Origin: Cymbomonas tetramitiformis
Lineage: Eukaryota > Chlorophyta > Pyramimonadophyceae > Pyramimonadales > Pyramimonadaceae
Length of the DNA: 64,000 nt
NCBI GenBank assembly: GCA_001247695.2
Contig: LGRX02035356.1
Span: forward strand, 1 to 64,000
Reading direction: 5' to 3'
Under the pieces are notes generated by a model. That model had not been told where the DNA came from, did no database searches, and was given only the letters and a program-made list of their open reading frames with translations. Made by a program: the position numbers and the translations under genes. This document shows, one piece after another, positions 22,800 through 33,849 of this stretch. Every line of letters begins with the position of its first letter. The stretch's first letter is position 1.

Positions 22800-23690
22800 G
22801 CAAGCATCTTTGAAACTTCCGAGTTTCAAAGATGCGTTTTGTATTTTGGGTGCACCCTAATTTTACAAAACGGCCGAGCGCTTCCCGTTTGTGCGGGATA
22901 TTCACATTTATTCCATGGAATATTTCATATGGATTAACACACATAAGCACGAAGGCATCGGCCACGCATCTTTGAAACTAACGAGTTTCAAAGATGCGTT
23001 TTTTGTCATTTGGGTGCGCATACCCAAATAACAAATCAGCCGAGCGCTTCCCGTTGGCGTGGGGTATCCAACGCTTGAATGTTGAATATTCATTGTAATA
23101 TGAGTTAGCAAGCGAGGTTGCAAAGGCATCGGGACAGAATCTACGAAACTGTCCTATGCCTTTGCCTTTGGGTTTGGGTTCGAAGGTGACACCCAAACCC
23201 AAAGATGCCAAACAGCCGAGGGCTTCCCGTGCGTCCTAACGCACGAAACTTGGCACGAATACTACCATGGTACATATATTTAAGTTACCAGAAGCTCAAG
23301 GCTTCAAGTTACTTGTGCGCGAAACGCGCAATTTATTTCTAAGGCAGATGTTTTGGGTTTGGGTTCGAACGTGACACCCAAACCCAAAGATGCCAAACAG
23401 CCGAGGGCTTCCCGTGCGTCCTAGAGCACGAAACTTGGCACGAATACTGCCAAGATACGTATATTTGAGTTACTTGAAGCTCAAGGCTTCAAGTTACTTT
23501 TGCGCGAAACGCGCAATCTATTTCTAAGGCAGATGTTTTGGGTTTGGGTTCGAACGTGACACCCAAACCCAAAGATGCCAAACAGCCGAGGGCTTCCCGT
23601 GCGTCCTAGAGCACGAAACTTGGCACACATACTGCCAAGATACATATCTTTCAGTAAGTTGAAGCTCAAGGCTTCAAGTTACTTACTTTT
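22800..23690. repeat. Five hairpin-bearing tandem units inside the Mutator-like element
   Basis: Units share cagccgag(c/g)gcttcccgt at about 22872, 23037, 23212, 23399 and 23583, spaced about 165-187 bp. Each unit carries several small inverted repeats, for example catctttgaaac..gtttcaaagatg, gggtttggg..cccaaaccc, gaagctcaaggcttcaag and gcgcgaaacgcgc. Three units (from about 23165) are nearly identical. Confidence 0.7.
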
Positions 23691-23810
23691 TGTCAAGCAG
23701 AACACGCCGTGAGTGTCTATTGTGGCAAAGATGGCAAATAATAAAAGTCATTATGCGTAAAGAGTCGTTAATCACGGCCGTGACTTTTAGATTCACGGCC
23801 GTGAATATTT

Positions 23811-23866
23811 CCGAATGGAACCAAAAACCGTTCGATTTTAATCGAACGGTTTTTGGTTCCATTCGG
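23811..23866. repeat. Perfect 26-bp-stem hairpin
   Basis: Left arm 23811-23836, loop 23837-23840 and right arm 23841-23866 pair without mismatch (arms start ccgaatggaaccaaaaaccg). Lies inside the Mutator-like element. A transcript of this strand would fold into a long stem. Confidence 0.85.
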
Positions 23867-24490
23867 ACATATGGACATCACGGCAAGACAACTCTTCAGT
23901 GTAATATTTCGCATGGCATGGGGATAGCTCAACAGGTACAGGTACAACGTCATGGATGCATGCACCGGTCATAGCCGGATGACATAAAGAAAACTTATTC
24001 TAAATTAACGATAAAATGGGGTATTCTAAACTTATGAAAAAATATTCTAAATTAAATAGCCTACCCTAGAAAACTCACTGCCGTAATTCTTCTATCAGTT
24101 TTGTATCACCGGTTTCCACCAGCCACTGCTTTCTGAGTCCCTGTTTCAGTGATATCGCTATATATCTTCACCAATATATATATCAATTATCACCTGTTCT
24201 ATCATTTTACCCAAATTTGACCCCTACATCGTCCGATTCCGTTAATTTTACGAGAAGTTACGTTATCACCATCAACCCAAACGTCCGACTCAACTTTCTG
24301 ACCAGCAGCACCCCTTCTGGCGGGAATACGAGTTACCGTACGACGTTTTTGACATTACCTCCGTTTTCCTCGTCAGATTCTACCCCGATTTGGCTTCTCC
24401 GTCGTTTGATTTGGTTGATTTTTCGGGGAGTTACCTTTACGCCTCGAAACCCTATCGACGCGCCTTCCAGATTTTGCAGCCGCGGGGATC

Positions 24491-24787
24491 ATGACCTCGC
24501 TGCACCAGCGTACGCGTATGGCCGCAGTTCGGTATGCCCTGGACTCGCTTCGACGAGAACATCTTCCCTTTGACGGTGGTCTGGTGGTGCCTGGTGGTGC
24601 TTACACACCAAGCACCAAACTCGAGTCCATCGCGTTCGCCATCAACAACGAGTGCTTTGACTCCTTCGACTTCGTCCCTCCACTCCCTTCGCCCTCGCCT
24701 TGCACCCCACATGTTCACCATCTAGTGGTGTGTGGTGATGTTGCCACGCCCACTTCGCCCCTCACCATCGTTCCTTTCGAGCCATAG
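24491..24787 (+). CDS. Small ORF of element A
   Basis: 98 codons from MTSLHQRTRMAAVRYALDSL, with a plausible folded N-terminal part and a Pro/Ser-rich C-terminal half. It is the longest credible frame in the right internal part of element A. I see no similarity to gag C or D. It may be a remnant of a longer protein, since the upstream frame (SGSYLYASKPYRRAFQ) ends at a stop just before it. Confidence 0.35.
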   Translation: MTSLHQRTRMAAVRYALDSLRREHLPFDGGLVVPGGAYTPSTKLESIAFAINNECFDSFDFVPPLPSPSPCTPHVHHLVVCGDVATPTSPLTIVPFEP

Positions 24788-25177
24788 ATTCCATATGCGC
24801 TCAATCGCGCCCCCTTACCGCATTTTTCACCTTCCACCTCCCCACCCCCTTCTCATCGACGCATTCGCTCTGGTGGTGCCAGGCTACTTTTGGCTTTGGC
24901 ACCGCACAGGAGTTGGTTAATTTGTCGCCTGGATGCCCCTCGACATCTTCGAGAACACCGCCGCCACCACTCAGTGAAAGCACGATCACATCGCAACCAA
25001 CTGCAGCCAACCAATTCTAGACTTAGCCGCAATTAGCTTACAGAGTTTCACCGCATCTTGCCAGCTGTTAGCTGGCTGCAATGGGCCCTTGAACTCTGAC
25101 ATTAAGTAAGATTGGGTTTAGGTTTTAGGGTTTGCTTGCTCTGGGATTGCCACTCACACCTTCGGGGTGAGGTGGTG

Positions 25178-25430
25178 TCACGGGGAAGCCGATTTCCCCC
25201 CCACTGTATGGGGGCCTGCTTCTCCTTGCTTCACCCCTCACTGTGTGTGGCATGTGTCACCCGTGACCGTGTCCCCGTCACGTTAGCCTTCTCTAGTTAG
25301 ACAGTCCGTATGTCTGTCTTCCCCGCAGTTTATGCTATTCCGTTTCCGAGCACCCGGCACTGTGTTTTCTGTGACTTTATCGCGTATATATATCCATTAT
25401 ATATATACCCTCACTTCACTCTTTCTGTCA
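25178..25430 (+). repeat. 3' LTR of element A
   Basis: 253 bp; matches 18533-18785 with about one difference. Its right edge touches an LTR of the opposite orientation (element B), giving a tail-to-tail junction at the atatata target. Confidence 0.85.
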
Positions 25431-26462
25431 ATATATATGCAGGAAGACACAGAAAACACACAGGGCCGGGTGCTCGTAACGGTGATAACATAAAACTGGA
25501 GAGTTAGCAATAACGGAGGCTAACTAGCAAGTCACGGAACAGTGTCACGGCTAAAGGTGTCACATGACACACGCACGGCGAGGGGTGAAACAGGGAGAAG
25601 CAGGCCCCCATACAGTGGGGGGGAAATCAGCTTCCCCGTGACACCACCTCGCCCCGAAGGTGTGAGTGGACATCCCGAAGCAAGCAAACCCTAAAACCTA
25701 AACTCAATGTCACTTAGTGTCTGGAGCCAGGGGCCCAACTAGTAGCAAACAAGCATGGGCGTTGCGCAGAAAGTGAAATGTAGTCAGGCAGAGTTGCATG
25801 GATCATTGTAAGTTGTGTTGACGGCTTGTAGAAGTGTCGATCGTCGGCGGAATCCACGTAGTCTCACGGAAGGCGGGCCAATCCTCATCTCCCTCGGCGA
25901 AACCCAGCATCGCAACTGGCTCGGGCTCGAAGGTGAAGTCCAGACCCCCTGCGTGCTGCGGCATGCCTGCCGCGTTGGGATCCTCGGCCGGCACGGAGTG
26001 CACGCCGGAGTCCGTGGAGGGCGGGTGATCGAGACATGGAGGCGGGTCGGACGGGGGGGCGACGAAGGTCATCATCGCCGCATCCGGCGGCGGGTCAGGC
26101 CGCTGCTCCGCCAGCACCACAGACTGGGCGGTGGCACCACCAGCCCCCTGAAACGAGGCGAGGGCGGCAGCAAACTCACGTGGCAGCGGTCGATTGCCCG
26201 CCGGAAGAGCGGAGTCGGGGACACGGGAGGAATTGTAGGCCTCCTTGCACGCACGTGTAGGGGCAAATGCCTCTGGTGTCGGGGTGGGAGTCGGTGAGCC
26301 CCCACAACCGAAAACAGAGGATGCATTTTGATCCAAAAACGGTCCGTGTCGGAATCCGGCACTCCCTCCACCTCGTACCTCAGACGTTGGAGAACGTAGC
26401 GTCGATCTCCAGGGTGAGAAAGCGCCGCCTCGTTGTAGAGTGCCAAGGCAGTCTATCAGGGA
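25431..26462 (-). mobile_element. Remnant LTR element B (minus strand), target of element A
   Basis: On the minus strand, 25642 down to about 25431 reads as a diverged LTR of the A/C type (tcacggggaagctgatttcc...). It stops in the atatata run where element A is inserted. The G-rich tract and ccttcggggcgaggtggtg precede it, as in A and C. Upstream on the minus strand is a rearranged gag remnant. The 5' end is lost at the TGTCA-rich repeat at 26463. Confidence 0.7.
25803..26460 (-). pseudogene. Gag-like remnant of element B with internal deletion
   Basis: One frame has YVLQRLRYEVEGVPDSDTDR, nearly identical to gag C. After a deletion of the middle region another frame has PDSALPAGNRPLPREFAAAL, matching the gag C segment just after its zinc knuckle. 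It ends with MMTFVAPPSDPP and EDWPAFRETTWIPP, as in C. The zinc knuckle and N terminus are missing and the frame changes, so the copy is dead. Confidence 0.7.
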
Positions 26463-26680
26463 TATGACCGATGACACATGTGTCATACATGCCATACATG
26501 TCATATCTGTCATACATGGCATACCATGTCATGTCATGTCATGTCATGTCATGTCATGTCATGTCATGTCATGTCATGTCATGTCATGTCATGCCATATG
26601 CCATAATGACATGCAGTCGTCAAGTATTGTCAGTACGGTCGACTATGACATGTACAGTCATAATGTTTGTCATCCACCTA
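26463..26680. repeat. TGTCA-rich dispersed repeat, copy 2, with (catgt)n tract
   Basis: Inverse-orientation relative of 1138-1330. Shared flanks are atgaccgatgacacatgtgt on one side and gtacggtcgactatgac on the other. It differs by a long pure catgt pentanucleotide tract (about 26521-26592). Confidence 0.75.
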
Positions 26681-27484
26681 AGGTGAGTGACATCTGTCGT
26701 CGAGAGGCCAGGTATTGGCATCGAGATGGCGAAGCAAGACAAGTCTTGAAGAACCGAAGTGTTCTGAGAAGACGCGTCTTCGCTTCAAGCATGAAATGAA
26801 CAGCATGCGAGCACCAAAGGCTATATCGACCAGCCGATGCGGGTAGTTCCTCCTCGGCTTCACAACCCGATGGTGGTAACGCATGAGATGCGTGAGGGCA
26901 CTGGAAGTATATGAGGAGCATTGGGCTCATGCAAGCACTCTGGTCACCAGACTGCTGCACTCATACCCACCATAATATTACTTTCGGCTGTTACTGTTCA
27001 TTACAATAGCAGCCGCGTCAAGATAGCGTTCGCATAGCGCGAGCCCTGACATTGGTATTCTCGTCCAGGCGAAGAACGAGAACAAGTGTGTCCAACAGAC
27101 TTGATATATACTCGTATATAGATTTGTATACGGCGCGACAGAGTTCGCATATACATATATTTCGAATATCTGCACATATACGACAGCCGGATCGTCAGCG
27201 ATCGGCGGAGTGTGCAATAATATCATCAGCCCGACCATATTCGCATCCAACAGCATTTCAGCAGTGAATATATTGCGACAAGGTGTGCGCACGAGTGTAC
27301 GAATCGTACATGTATGCTGTCAAATATCGCAGGTTATAGTACGATGTGCGAGAATCAAGCGCGCAAATGCAAAATGAGCGTCACTGTACATGATTCGCAT
27401 CAAGCGCGACAGAGATATACAAAATCTCGTTATCAGCGACATTCGCATTCATACTGTGCGACAAAGATCAGCGACAGCAACATT
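26681..27484. other. No gene seen
   Basis: About 800 bp with only short weak frames. AT-rich with TATATA runs near 27105-27160. Confidence 0.35.
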
Positions 27485-27529
27485 CGCAGATGCCTACCTG
27501 GAAATAATGCTGTCCGGAGCGAGCAAAGC

Positions 27530-27800
27530 TCGCTCCGGGAAAACCTGGAAATCGGATTGGAAAACCTGGAAATTGGGCCCGGCAGGGCCCAGGCGGCCTG
27601 GCAATGCCTAGACGGGCCCGTCAGGGCCCGGCAGGGCCCTCCAAACCTGGAAATTGGGTTGGAAAACTTGGAAATTCGTTGGGCCCGGCAGGGCCCAGGC
27701 GGCCTGGCAGTGCCTAGACGGGCCCGGCAGGGCCCTCCAAACCTTGAAATCGACCCGGCAGGGCCCGTACAGAACCTGGAAATCGGGCCCGGGCCGATAT
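27530..27800. repeat. GC-palindrome duplication (gggcccggcagggccc)
   Basis: Two ~115-bp copies (about 27541-27650 and 27654-27750) of cctggaaattggg, gggcccggcagggcccaggc and ggcctggca(a/g)tgcctagac, plus a third partial copy. It resembles subterminal repeats of the surrounding hAT-type element and precedes the transposase start. Confidence 0.65.
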
Positions 27801-27986
27801 GACGTGTCACAAGAAACATATTTTCGTGTTTGGGACATCCGACGGACGACACGCGACGGCACCGCTATCGGAATGTTCAATGTATAGCAATAGGGTTTTG
27901 CACGCCTTACGCCGACGGTGAGCAGAGTTTCATTCGTTTGCACGGAATAACTAGTGGGACAGCACACTTTTCGTTAGTCAGTCGGT

Positions 27987-30941
27987 ATGAAGAAACAGTA
28001 CGCGAGTAAAGAGAAAGTTTCTTGTAAGTTTTGCAACAAAAGCTTCCGGAAAGATGCGTTGAATGCTCACTGTCGAAGCAAGCATGCCAAGGAGATCAAA
28101 GCCCACGCGCCTTCTGTCGCTGCAATGTTCGCACGTCCGTGCGTACCGGAGTCTACTCTGACAGGCACCATCGAACTGACCCCTGAGAGTGCCATTGCTG
28201 CTGATCCGCCAGTGTTAAACGCCGATCCTGGTGAGACCACGCCTAGCGATGTATCGCCAAGCAAGCGTCCGCGCCTGGAGACCGATGATACACCCCAGGC
28301 GTCCACTCTAACAAGCGCCCCAAGCTCGGCTGTGCAGCTCGTCGCTATTTTGAGTTTGCTTACTTCCATGAACTTGGCTCAAAATTCGGTTCATCAAGCG
28401 GTGCAAAGTCTCCCCCATTTAGTTGCCCAGGCTGTTGTCGCTGAGTTGCATCCTTCAGCTACCTCGGTGCCTTCGACTCTCGTACAGGACGTGCGCCAGT
28501 GTCGCAGTCAGAAAGACGTGATTAAAAAGTTCGGCTTGAAAGAATATCAGGAGGACGGAATGCTTGTTTGCACTTTTTGTTTCAAACATTCCATACAGGC
28601 ACCTTCCAAAATATGTTCAGGCCGTAACACGGACACTGCTGGCAAGTTCTCCGCAACTACCCTATTAACAAACCTGAAACCTCGTATCATCTCCCACTTT
28701 AAATCTGCTGTTCATGAGTGGTGCGTTGAGAATGAAAAGGAACTATATTATTCTGGGAGCAAATTTTGATTGTTTCCGGAACAATTAACTTTTGATTTTC
28801 CCCGTAACAATGAATTTTGACTACGGGAAAGCATATTCAGGGTTTAGTGTTAGTTTTTTTGGGGTGCATGACTACTAGATAAACCCCACAAACTCTCACT
28901 AAACCCTAAATATGCTTGTCCGTAGCCAAAATCCGTTGTTACGGGGAAAATCAAAAGTTAATTGTTCCGGAAACAATCAAAATTTGCTCCCGGAAAAATT
29001 AAAACCTGAAAGAAAATCGGGAGCAACTCGAGGCAAAGCGCACCGATCACATAGCGAGGCCTTACTATCGCACGGTTGGCTCATGAAACTATCGTAGAGG
29101 CTAGGTCTTACACGTCGTTTGAGCGTGCGGTTTTGCGCCAACACTTGATTGGTACTCGAGTTGGAAACTTGAACCATAGTCGCAAAATTCGTTCAAGTAT
29201 TTCTAAGGAGCCTATACCATATTTGCAAAGAACGTGTTATCAAGTTCTTTAACTCAGTTGATCCCTCCACACAGCACCCTATTCTCTTCGCTGTGAACGC
29301 AGACACAGTGACCGAGTTTCGTAGAACTGGACAATTAATAGGCGCTCTAGTTTTTGACAAGGGTGGCATAAGAGCATTGTTCCTTGACGATCTAATTGTC
29401 CTTGAAGGTCATGACTCGAAGGGCTTGTCAACAAACATTCTGAATACGTTGACTAGCGTTTTTAGGTTCAGTATGCACCAGCTACGCACACAGCTAACTG
29501 GTATGGCCTTTGATGGCCAATATTTCAACTTAGATGTGCCCAAAGCTTTTTGTGAGCTGATAGGAACATCTGTCGAGTGGACTATGCCAGGTTGGGATGG
29601 TGGACATCGGACAGAATTAGTGACAGCTGATGTTCGCAAAGACGAGGTCCTAACCTGGTACAAAGAAACTCCTGAAGTAATCAACGAGATTCACTCAAAG
29701 GTTGCGTACGGGAAGAATTATGAGGCTCTTCGCAAGTCATCAGCTAGAGTGGGCCAGAAGTTTTACAACATCCAGACTTTTTGTGATACTCGTTTTGCAC
29801 AGGCAGAGAGAAAGGTGTATAAGAACTTCATATTGAACTATTTAGCAAGCGTGACTCACTTTCAGGATAAAGTTCTAAATGGGAAGGACGAGGAGAGAGC
29901 CTATGCCTCAAAGTTTCTCGCGGAGATGTACAAATTGGTTTTCGTTGTCACTGTTCTCGGCCTTGCTGACTTGCTCATCAAGGTAAAGGAAGTCTCTTTA
30001 CTACAGACAGTCAATACTTTGCCTTGGGAAGTGACTGAGAAAGAGGCACAGTTCGCCCACCATTTTAATCAAGTTTACACCAAGCAGTTAGACTTCAAGG
30101 ACCATGACTCTGTGAACGAGCCGTTAAACCCTACAGATTTTCCGATGTTGTGTAAACATCAGGAAGAAATTGAGACCATGGGGACTTTTATGGGCGTGGC
30201 CTTGAAGACCCCGCCGGTGCACGGCAGGAACTTCAAGAAAGCTTTTCGATCGGTGTGCACGTCACGCCTCGCGACGTGGTGTGACTTGATCCTTGAACAC
30301 TTTACCACACGTTTTCTGGAGGGAGATATTCATGCGTGGTGTACAGTTATGGCTGGGTGTTTTGATTTACGTTTCTTATTTCAATTGCCGTGCAAGTTGC
30401 AAGATGAGCAAGGTTGCTTGAAAAAGGTTTATGCTTGGGCTAAAGAGCAGGGCAATGTCTCGCTGCCATCATTCACAGTGATGTGGGAGCAACATACGGT
30501 CATCAAGCAACGACTTGTTACAACGTACTATGAGCAGGGGAGGTATGCAAAGTGGTACCTTGCTTCTGGCACGGTTGTTATGCAAGATCTCTTAACGAAT
30601 CCTGAGTTCTACACAGATGTGCACGATTGGGTATTTTTGTTCCAGCACTGTGCCTTGAAAACACAGAATGAGGCGGTCGTGGAGAGTCAAGGTTCATGCG
30701 TTGATAAGCACGCAGCAGGGCAAAGGCATTTGACTCAGAGGCTTTGATCATGGAGACTTTCGTCCACTGGAATGGTCCCGCACCCCAACACTCAGACGCG
30801 CTCTTAAATGATGCGTTGGATCATCATTTCCAAGGGAAGAAGTGGCACTTTACACCCACAGATTCTCGAGCCAAATCGGATATAGTTTCAGAGGTGGTTG
30901 ATCGACTTGTTAAGGTTGAGAGCAAGTTCTCATTTATGGAG
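27987..30941 (+). pseudogene. Zinc-finger transposase-like gene, broken by a MITE and frameshifts
   Basis: From ATG 27987, about 256 codons are open. They include a C2H2-like finger (CKFCNKSF...H....H, residues about 13-32) and a second Cys/His cluster near residue 195 (CTFCFKHS...). The 237-bp MITE at 28755-28991 then interrupts the gene. Downstream fragments in changing frames (about 28995-29290) lead into a long open stretch, 29240-30747, with NADTVTEFRRTGQLIGALVF, QLTGMAFDGQYFNLDVPKAF and FCDTRFAQAERKVYKNF. A last shift near 30700 precedes MIMETFVHWNG and a stop at about 30941. At least three frame changes plus the MITE make it inactive. The 8-bp target duplication of the enclosing element supports hAT, but I do not see the classical hAT C-terminal dimerisation motif. 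Confidence 0.7.
28755..28991. mobile_element. Palindromic MITE inside the transposase gene
   Basis: Left arm gggagcaaattttgattg... and its complement at 28991 form TIRs of at least 55 bp with few mismatches, and the inverted similarity continues into the middle (agggtttagtg / cactaaaccct). 237 bp, no ORF. A target duplication is not obvious. Confidence 0.8.
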
Positions 30942-31236
30942 TAGAGACTATCATCATAGTTCAACAGTATAATCTTTAATTTGCATTTTATGGACTCGAG
31001 ATATAATGTATTGCAATCATTGCTTTATAGTAATATGGCAGACGACCAAAAGTGCACTAAAAACGAGAGGGAATATTCTTGAGTACATGAATGTGTTAAA
31101 TAATCTATTAAGAAACTGCATGATTTGGGGAAAAGAATATTCCTTTTTTCAAAAATTCGCCTGCGGCGGGCATTTTCTTGGAAATTTCCGACCGGCTCGC
31201 TCGGCAATCAGCATTATTTCCAGGTAGGCGCAGATG

Positions 31237-32426
31237 TTCCACGCGAACCGTACAGTGCGACACATACGTGCGATGATTATAGCTTGTACAGTGCGACGCA
31301 TGATGTGTGATGCATTAGTATGCAGCGCGACATACATATGTATCACGCGCAGACATAGTGTGCGATCTCGATGTTCATACAATTTTGCACCAGATGGACG
31401 CATGAATGCTGCGCAGATGGACGCATGAATGCTGCGCAGATGAACGCATGAATGCTGCGCAGATGGACGCATGATAAAATGATGCTCAACAATATACATA
31501 CATGCTGCGCAGAAATAGTGTGTGCGATGCCATCATCAGTATACACACATGTGCTGCGCAGAACTAGTGTGTGCAACGCCATCAACATTATACACACACA
31601 TGCTGTGCATAGTGTGTGCGTTATTGTCATCATTATAACAACATGCTGTAATTGACAGTGAGTGACAAAGTTATCACACTTATCACACTTATCCCACTTA
31701 TCACAGTCATTATCACATGGCATACTGTAAGTGTGTGCACAAGTTACACTGTGATAATAATCAATCTGATCACATAAACTTAGCATGCATGCACACATGC
31801 ATACCAGCCTGATCACGATAACGGCTTGGCATACATTATGCATATACCAACAGTGCAACATAGATGTATATGCAGAGGATTGAAAAGTAAGGGCTTGTCA
31901 ATAAACCATCGTGTAGTTCTGTTGATCGATTCGATGGCGATCTGTCCGCACCTAACCGACCATGGGCTTGTACCCCATGGCACCGGGGGTTTATCCAGCA
32001 ATACACCTATATCACACTGCAACATGCATATCTCATATACATGCTAGATCTTGCAAGTATAGGCTATATTGAAAACCCAAATGGTGTAAGATGCCAGTCT
32101 TGATTGTTAAGACAGGAATTAGCACAGTTGTCCATGACGGAGGATTTGGGATTGGACAACTGTTCTCCTGTTAATCAAGATGGATACTCATCGGAGCTAC
32201 TTGTGAAAATATACCACTTAACTCATCATCCATTATGATGAGATGTACAGGATTACATCAGTATACTAACTATATTGATATACATTGTACTGGTGATATG
32301 CTGTCCATTGGTATACAGATAAACCTGTATGATTAATCTATATCAATTTACTTAAGTGTACAGTAATCACTCACCTTTAAGAAAACCCGGCGATAAGAAA
32401 CCAGCCAGCTTTTTTTTTTTTTTTTG
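31237..32426. other. AT-rich region with short tandem repeats
   Basis: No gene seen. Four units of a 23-bp repeat (gctgcgcagatggacgcatgaa) occupy about 31383-31475, followed by looser tgctgcgcagaa and acacatgct repeats. An inverted repeat (gttaagacaggaattagcac / caactgttctcctgttaatc) lies near 32106-32180. A 15-T tract precedes the gap. Confidence 0.5.
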
Positions 32427-32728
32427 NNNNNNNNNNNNNNNNNNNNNNNNNNNNNNNNNNNNNNNNNNNNNNNNNNNNNNNNNNNNNNNNNNNNNNNNNN
32501 NNNNNNNNNNNNNNNNNNNNNNNNNNNNNNNNNNNNNNNNNNNNNNNNNNNNNNNNNNNNNNNNNNNNNNNNNNNNNNNNNNNNNNNNNNNNNNNNNNNN
32601 NNNNNNNNNNNNNNNNNNNNNNNNNNNNNNNNNNNNNNNNNNNNNNNNNNNNNNNNNNNNNNNNNNNNNNNNNNNNNNNNNNNNNNNNNNNNNNNNNNNN
32701 NNNNNNNNNNNNNNNNNNNNNNNNNNNN
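32427..32728. other. Assembly gap (302 N)
   Basis: Run of N following a poly-T tract. Frames spanning it are meaningless. Confidence 0.99.
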
Positions 32729-32891
32729 ATTTGTCGCGGGTCTCTCACTCTTCACATGATGATGATGCCGATGATGGATACTCAGGGGGGGGTTTATTTT
32801 TTCCCCACCTGTACGTTCACGTACCCCCTATAAATATTCGGGAGAACCGGGGGATATGGATAATGGGAGGCGTCAAGAGCGATTTGGGTCG

Positions 32892-33849
32892 TGACCAGTG
32901 TTGTCAGTAGCTACTGTCATGACAGTAGGTTCGACAGTAGGTATGACAGTAGTCTAGAGCTACTGTGACAGTAGACCTGGTCGAAAAAACCAGTAGTTAT
33001 GGGGTCAGTAACTTGCACGAGAATGACAGTAGCTACTGTAGATGACAGTAGCTAATTTCGTCAGTAGATTCTGTCATAGACAGTAGCTACTGTCGTTTCA
33101 ACAGTCGTTCAGGGTGAGTAACTGTTCTTCTGGTCTTGCGTTGCTAAAAATGGAGTACTCTGGTTGGTCCACCTCGGATGACACGTCTGCGGACAAGGGT
33201 TCTTGTCAAGTCGCCGCTTATTTAAATTTATACTTGAAAAAAGTAAAATATAAAAATATAAAAATATTCAGAAATATTTTAAAATATTTATATCAAAAAT
33301 ATTCAAAATATTTATATGAAAAATATCCTGAGGAGCATAAATGCTAATGACGTGTCCCAGATCAGCTCCCCTGCCTCGCCTGCGCCCCGGCGACCCCCCC
33401 GGCTCTCCGGGGGGGCCACCGAGGCGCCTGTACCGCTGCGACAACTCTGCCTCCATCGCGCATTGTCAAGACAGGCAGTGCCTTGACAACTACCTCATGT
33501 CGAAAATGTCATCTCACCGCATTATTGCATCTCACTGCATTATTACATTTCACCGCGCACCGCACGCGCACCGCCCCCACACCGCCCGCGCACCGCCCGC
33601 GCACCGCCTGCGCACCTCGATATACTGTCGAACTACTGCCATAACCCCTATAGCTACTGTCGCAACTACTGCTACTGTCGCAACTACTGCTACTGTCGCA
33701 ACTACTGCTACTGTCGCACCTACTGTCAATTTCATGCAAGTTACTGACCCCACTAACTACTGTCGACATACTGTCGAGCCCATAAATAGTACCTACTATA
33801 CTGTCGACTATACTGTGCCCCATAAGTGACCTACTGACAACACTGGTCA
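32892..33849. mobile_element. TIR element with dense TACTGTC/GACAGTA motifs
   Basis: Ends are inverted copies of tgaccagtgttgtcagtag (32892-32910 and complement ending 33849). Inside each end are many gacagtag words (left) or ctactgtc words (right), plus an inverted pair of ttatggggtcagtaacttgc versus ggggtcagtaacttgcatga. The middle has AT-rich and GC-rich (cgcaccgcccg) sections and no gene. Multiple subterminal copies of a short motif suggest transposase binding sites. No clear target duplication. Confidence 0.65.

Larger units (their letters stand above)
22463..24065. mobile_element. Mutator-like non-autonomous element (MULE-type) in the 3' LTR of element C
   Basis: The 1,603-bp insertion is flanked by the perfect 9-bp direct repeat ctagaaaac (22454-22462, 24066-24074). 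Its ends are ~100-bp inverted repeats, best conserved as gaataagttttctt(g/t)atg and catccggctatgaccggtg. Long TIRs with a 9-bp target duplication are the hallmark of the Mutator superfamily. No transposase is present; the interior is an array of hairpin-forming units. Removing it restores a 248-bp LTR. Confidence 0.9.
19103..24204 (+). mobile_element. LTR retroelement C (gag-only), nested in element A
   Basis: 5' LTR 19103-19350 (248 bp) and 3' LTR 22345-24204, which is 248 bp once a 1,603-bp Mutator-like insertion and its duplicated 9 bases are removed. The flanking direct repeat tttta occurs at 19098-19102 and 24205-24209. LTR ends (tcacgggg...tatca) and the ggttatcg start of the internal region match the design of element A, so A and C are sister families. 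The interior holds one gag-like protein interrupted by AT-rich DNA. No pol domains are visible. Confidence 0.85.
18533..25430 (+). mobile_element. LTR retroelement A (non-autonomous), containing nested element C
   Basis: Two 253-bp LTRs (18533-18785 and 25178-25430) differ at about one base. They run tcacgggg...tgtca and are flanked by the 5-bp direct repeat atata (18528-18532, 25431-25435). The G-rich tract before the 3' LTR (ggggtgaggtggtg) is a good polypurine tract. After the 5' LTR comes ggttatcg, the primer-site position. Internal sequence is 18786-19102 and 24210-25177, split by element C. I see no protease, reverse transcriptase or integrase. LTR near-identity implies a recent insertion. 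Confidence 0.85.
27493..31228 (+). mobile_element. hAT-type DNA transposon with 8-bp target duplication
   Basis: The 3,736-bp element ends in inverted cctacctggaaataatgctg (left 27493-27512, right complement ending 31228). It is flanked by the perfect direct repeat cgcagatg (27485-27492, 31229-31236). An 8-bp duplication is typical of the hAT superfamily. It contains a zinc-finger and transposase-like coding region, now broken, and a secondary MITE inside that region. Confidence 0.85.

Noticed and set aside
22636..22860. Small ORF in the Mutator-like element
   Set aside because: It spans hairpin repeats and shows no transposase features.
32348..32910. ORFs across the gap
   Set aside because: They consist of unknown residues from N and flanking poly-T.
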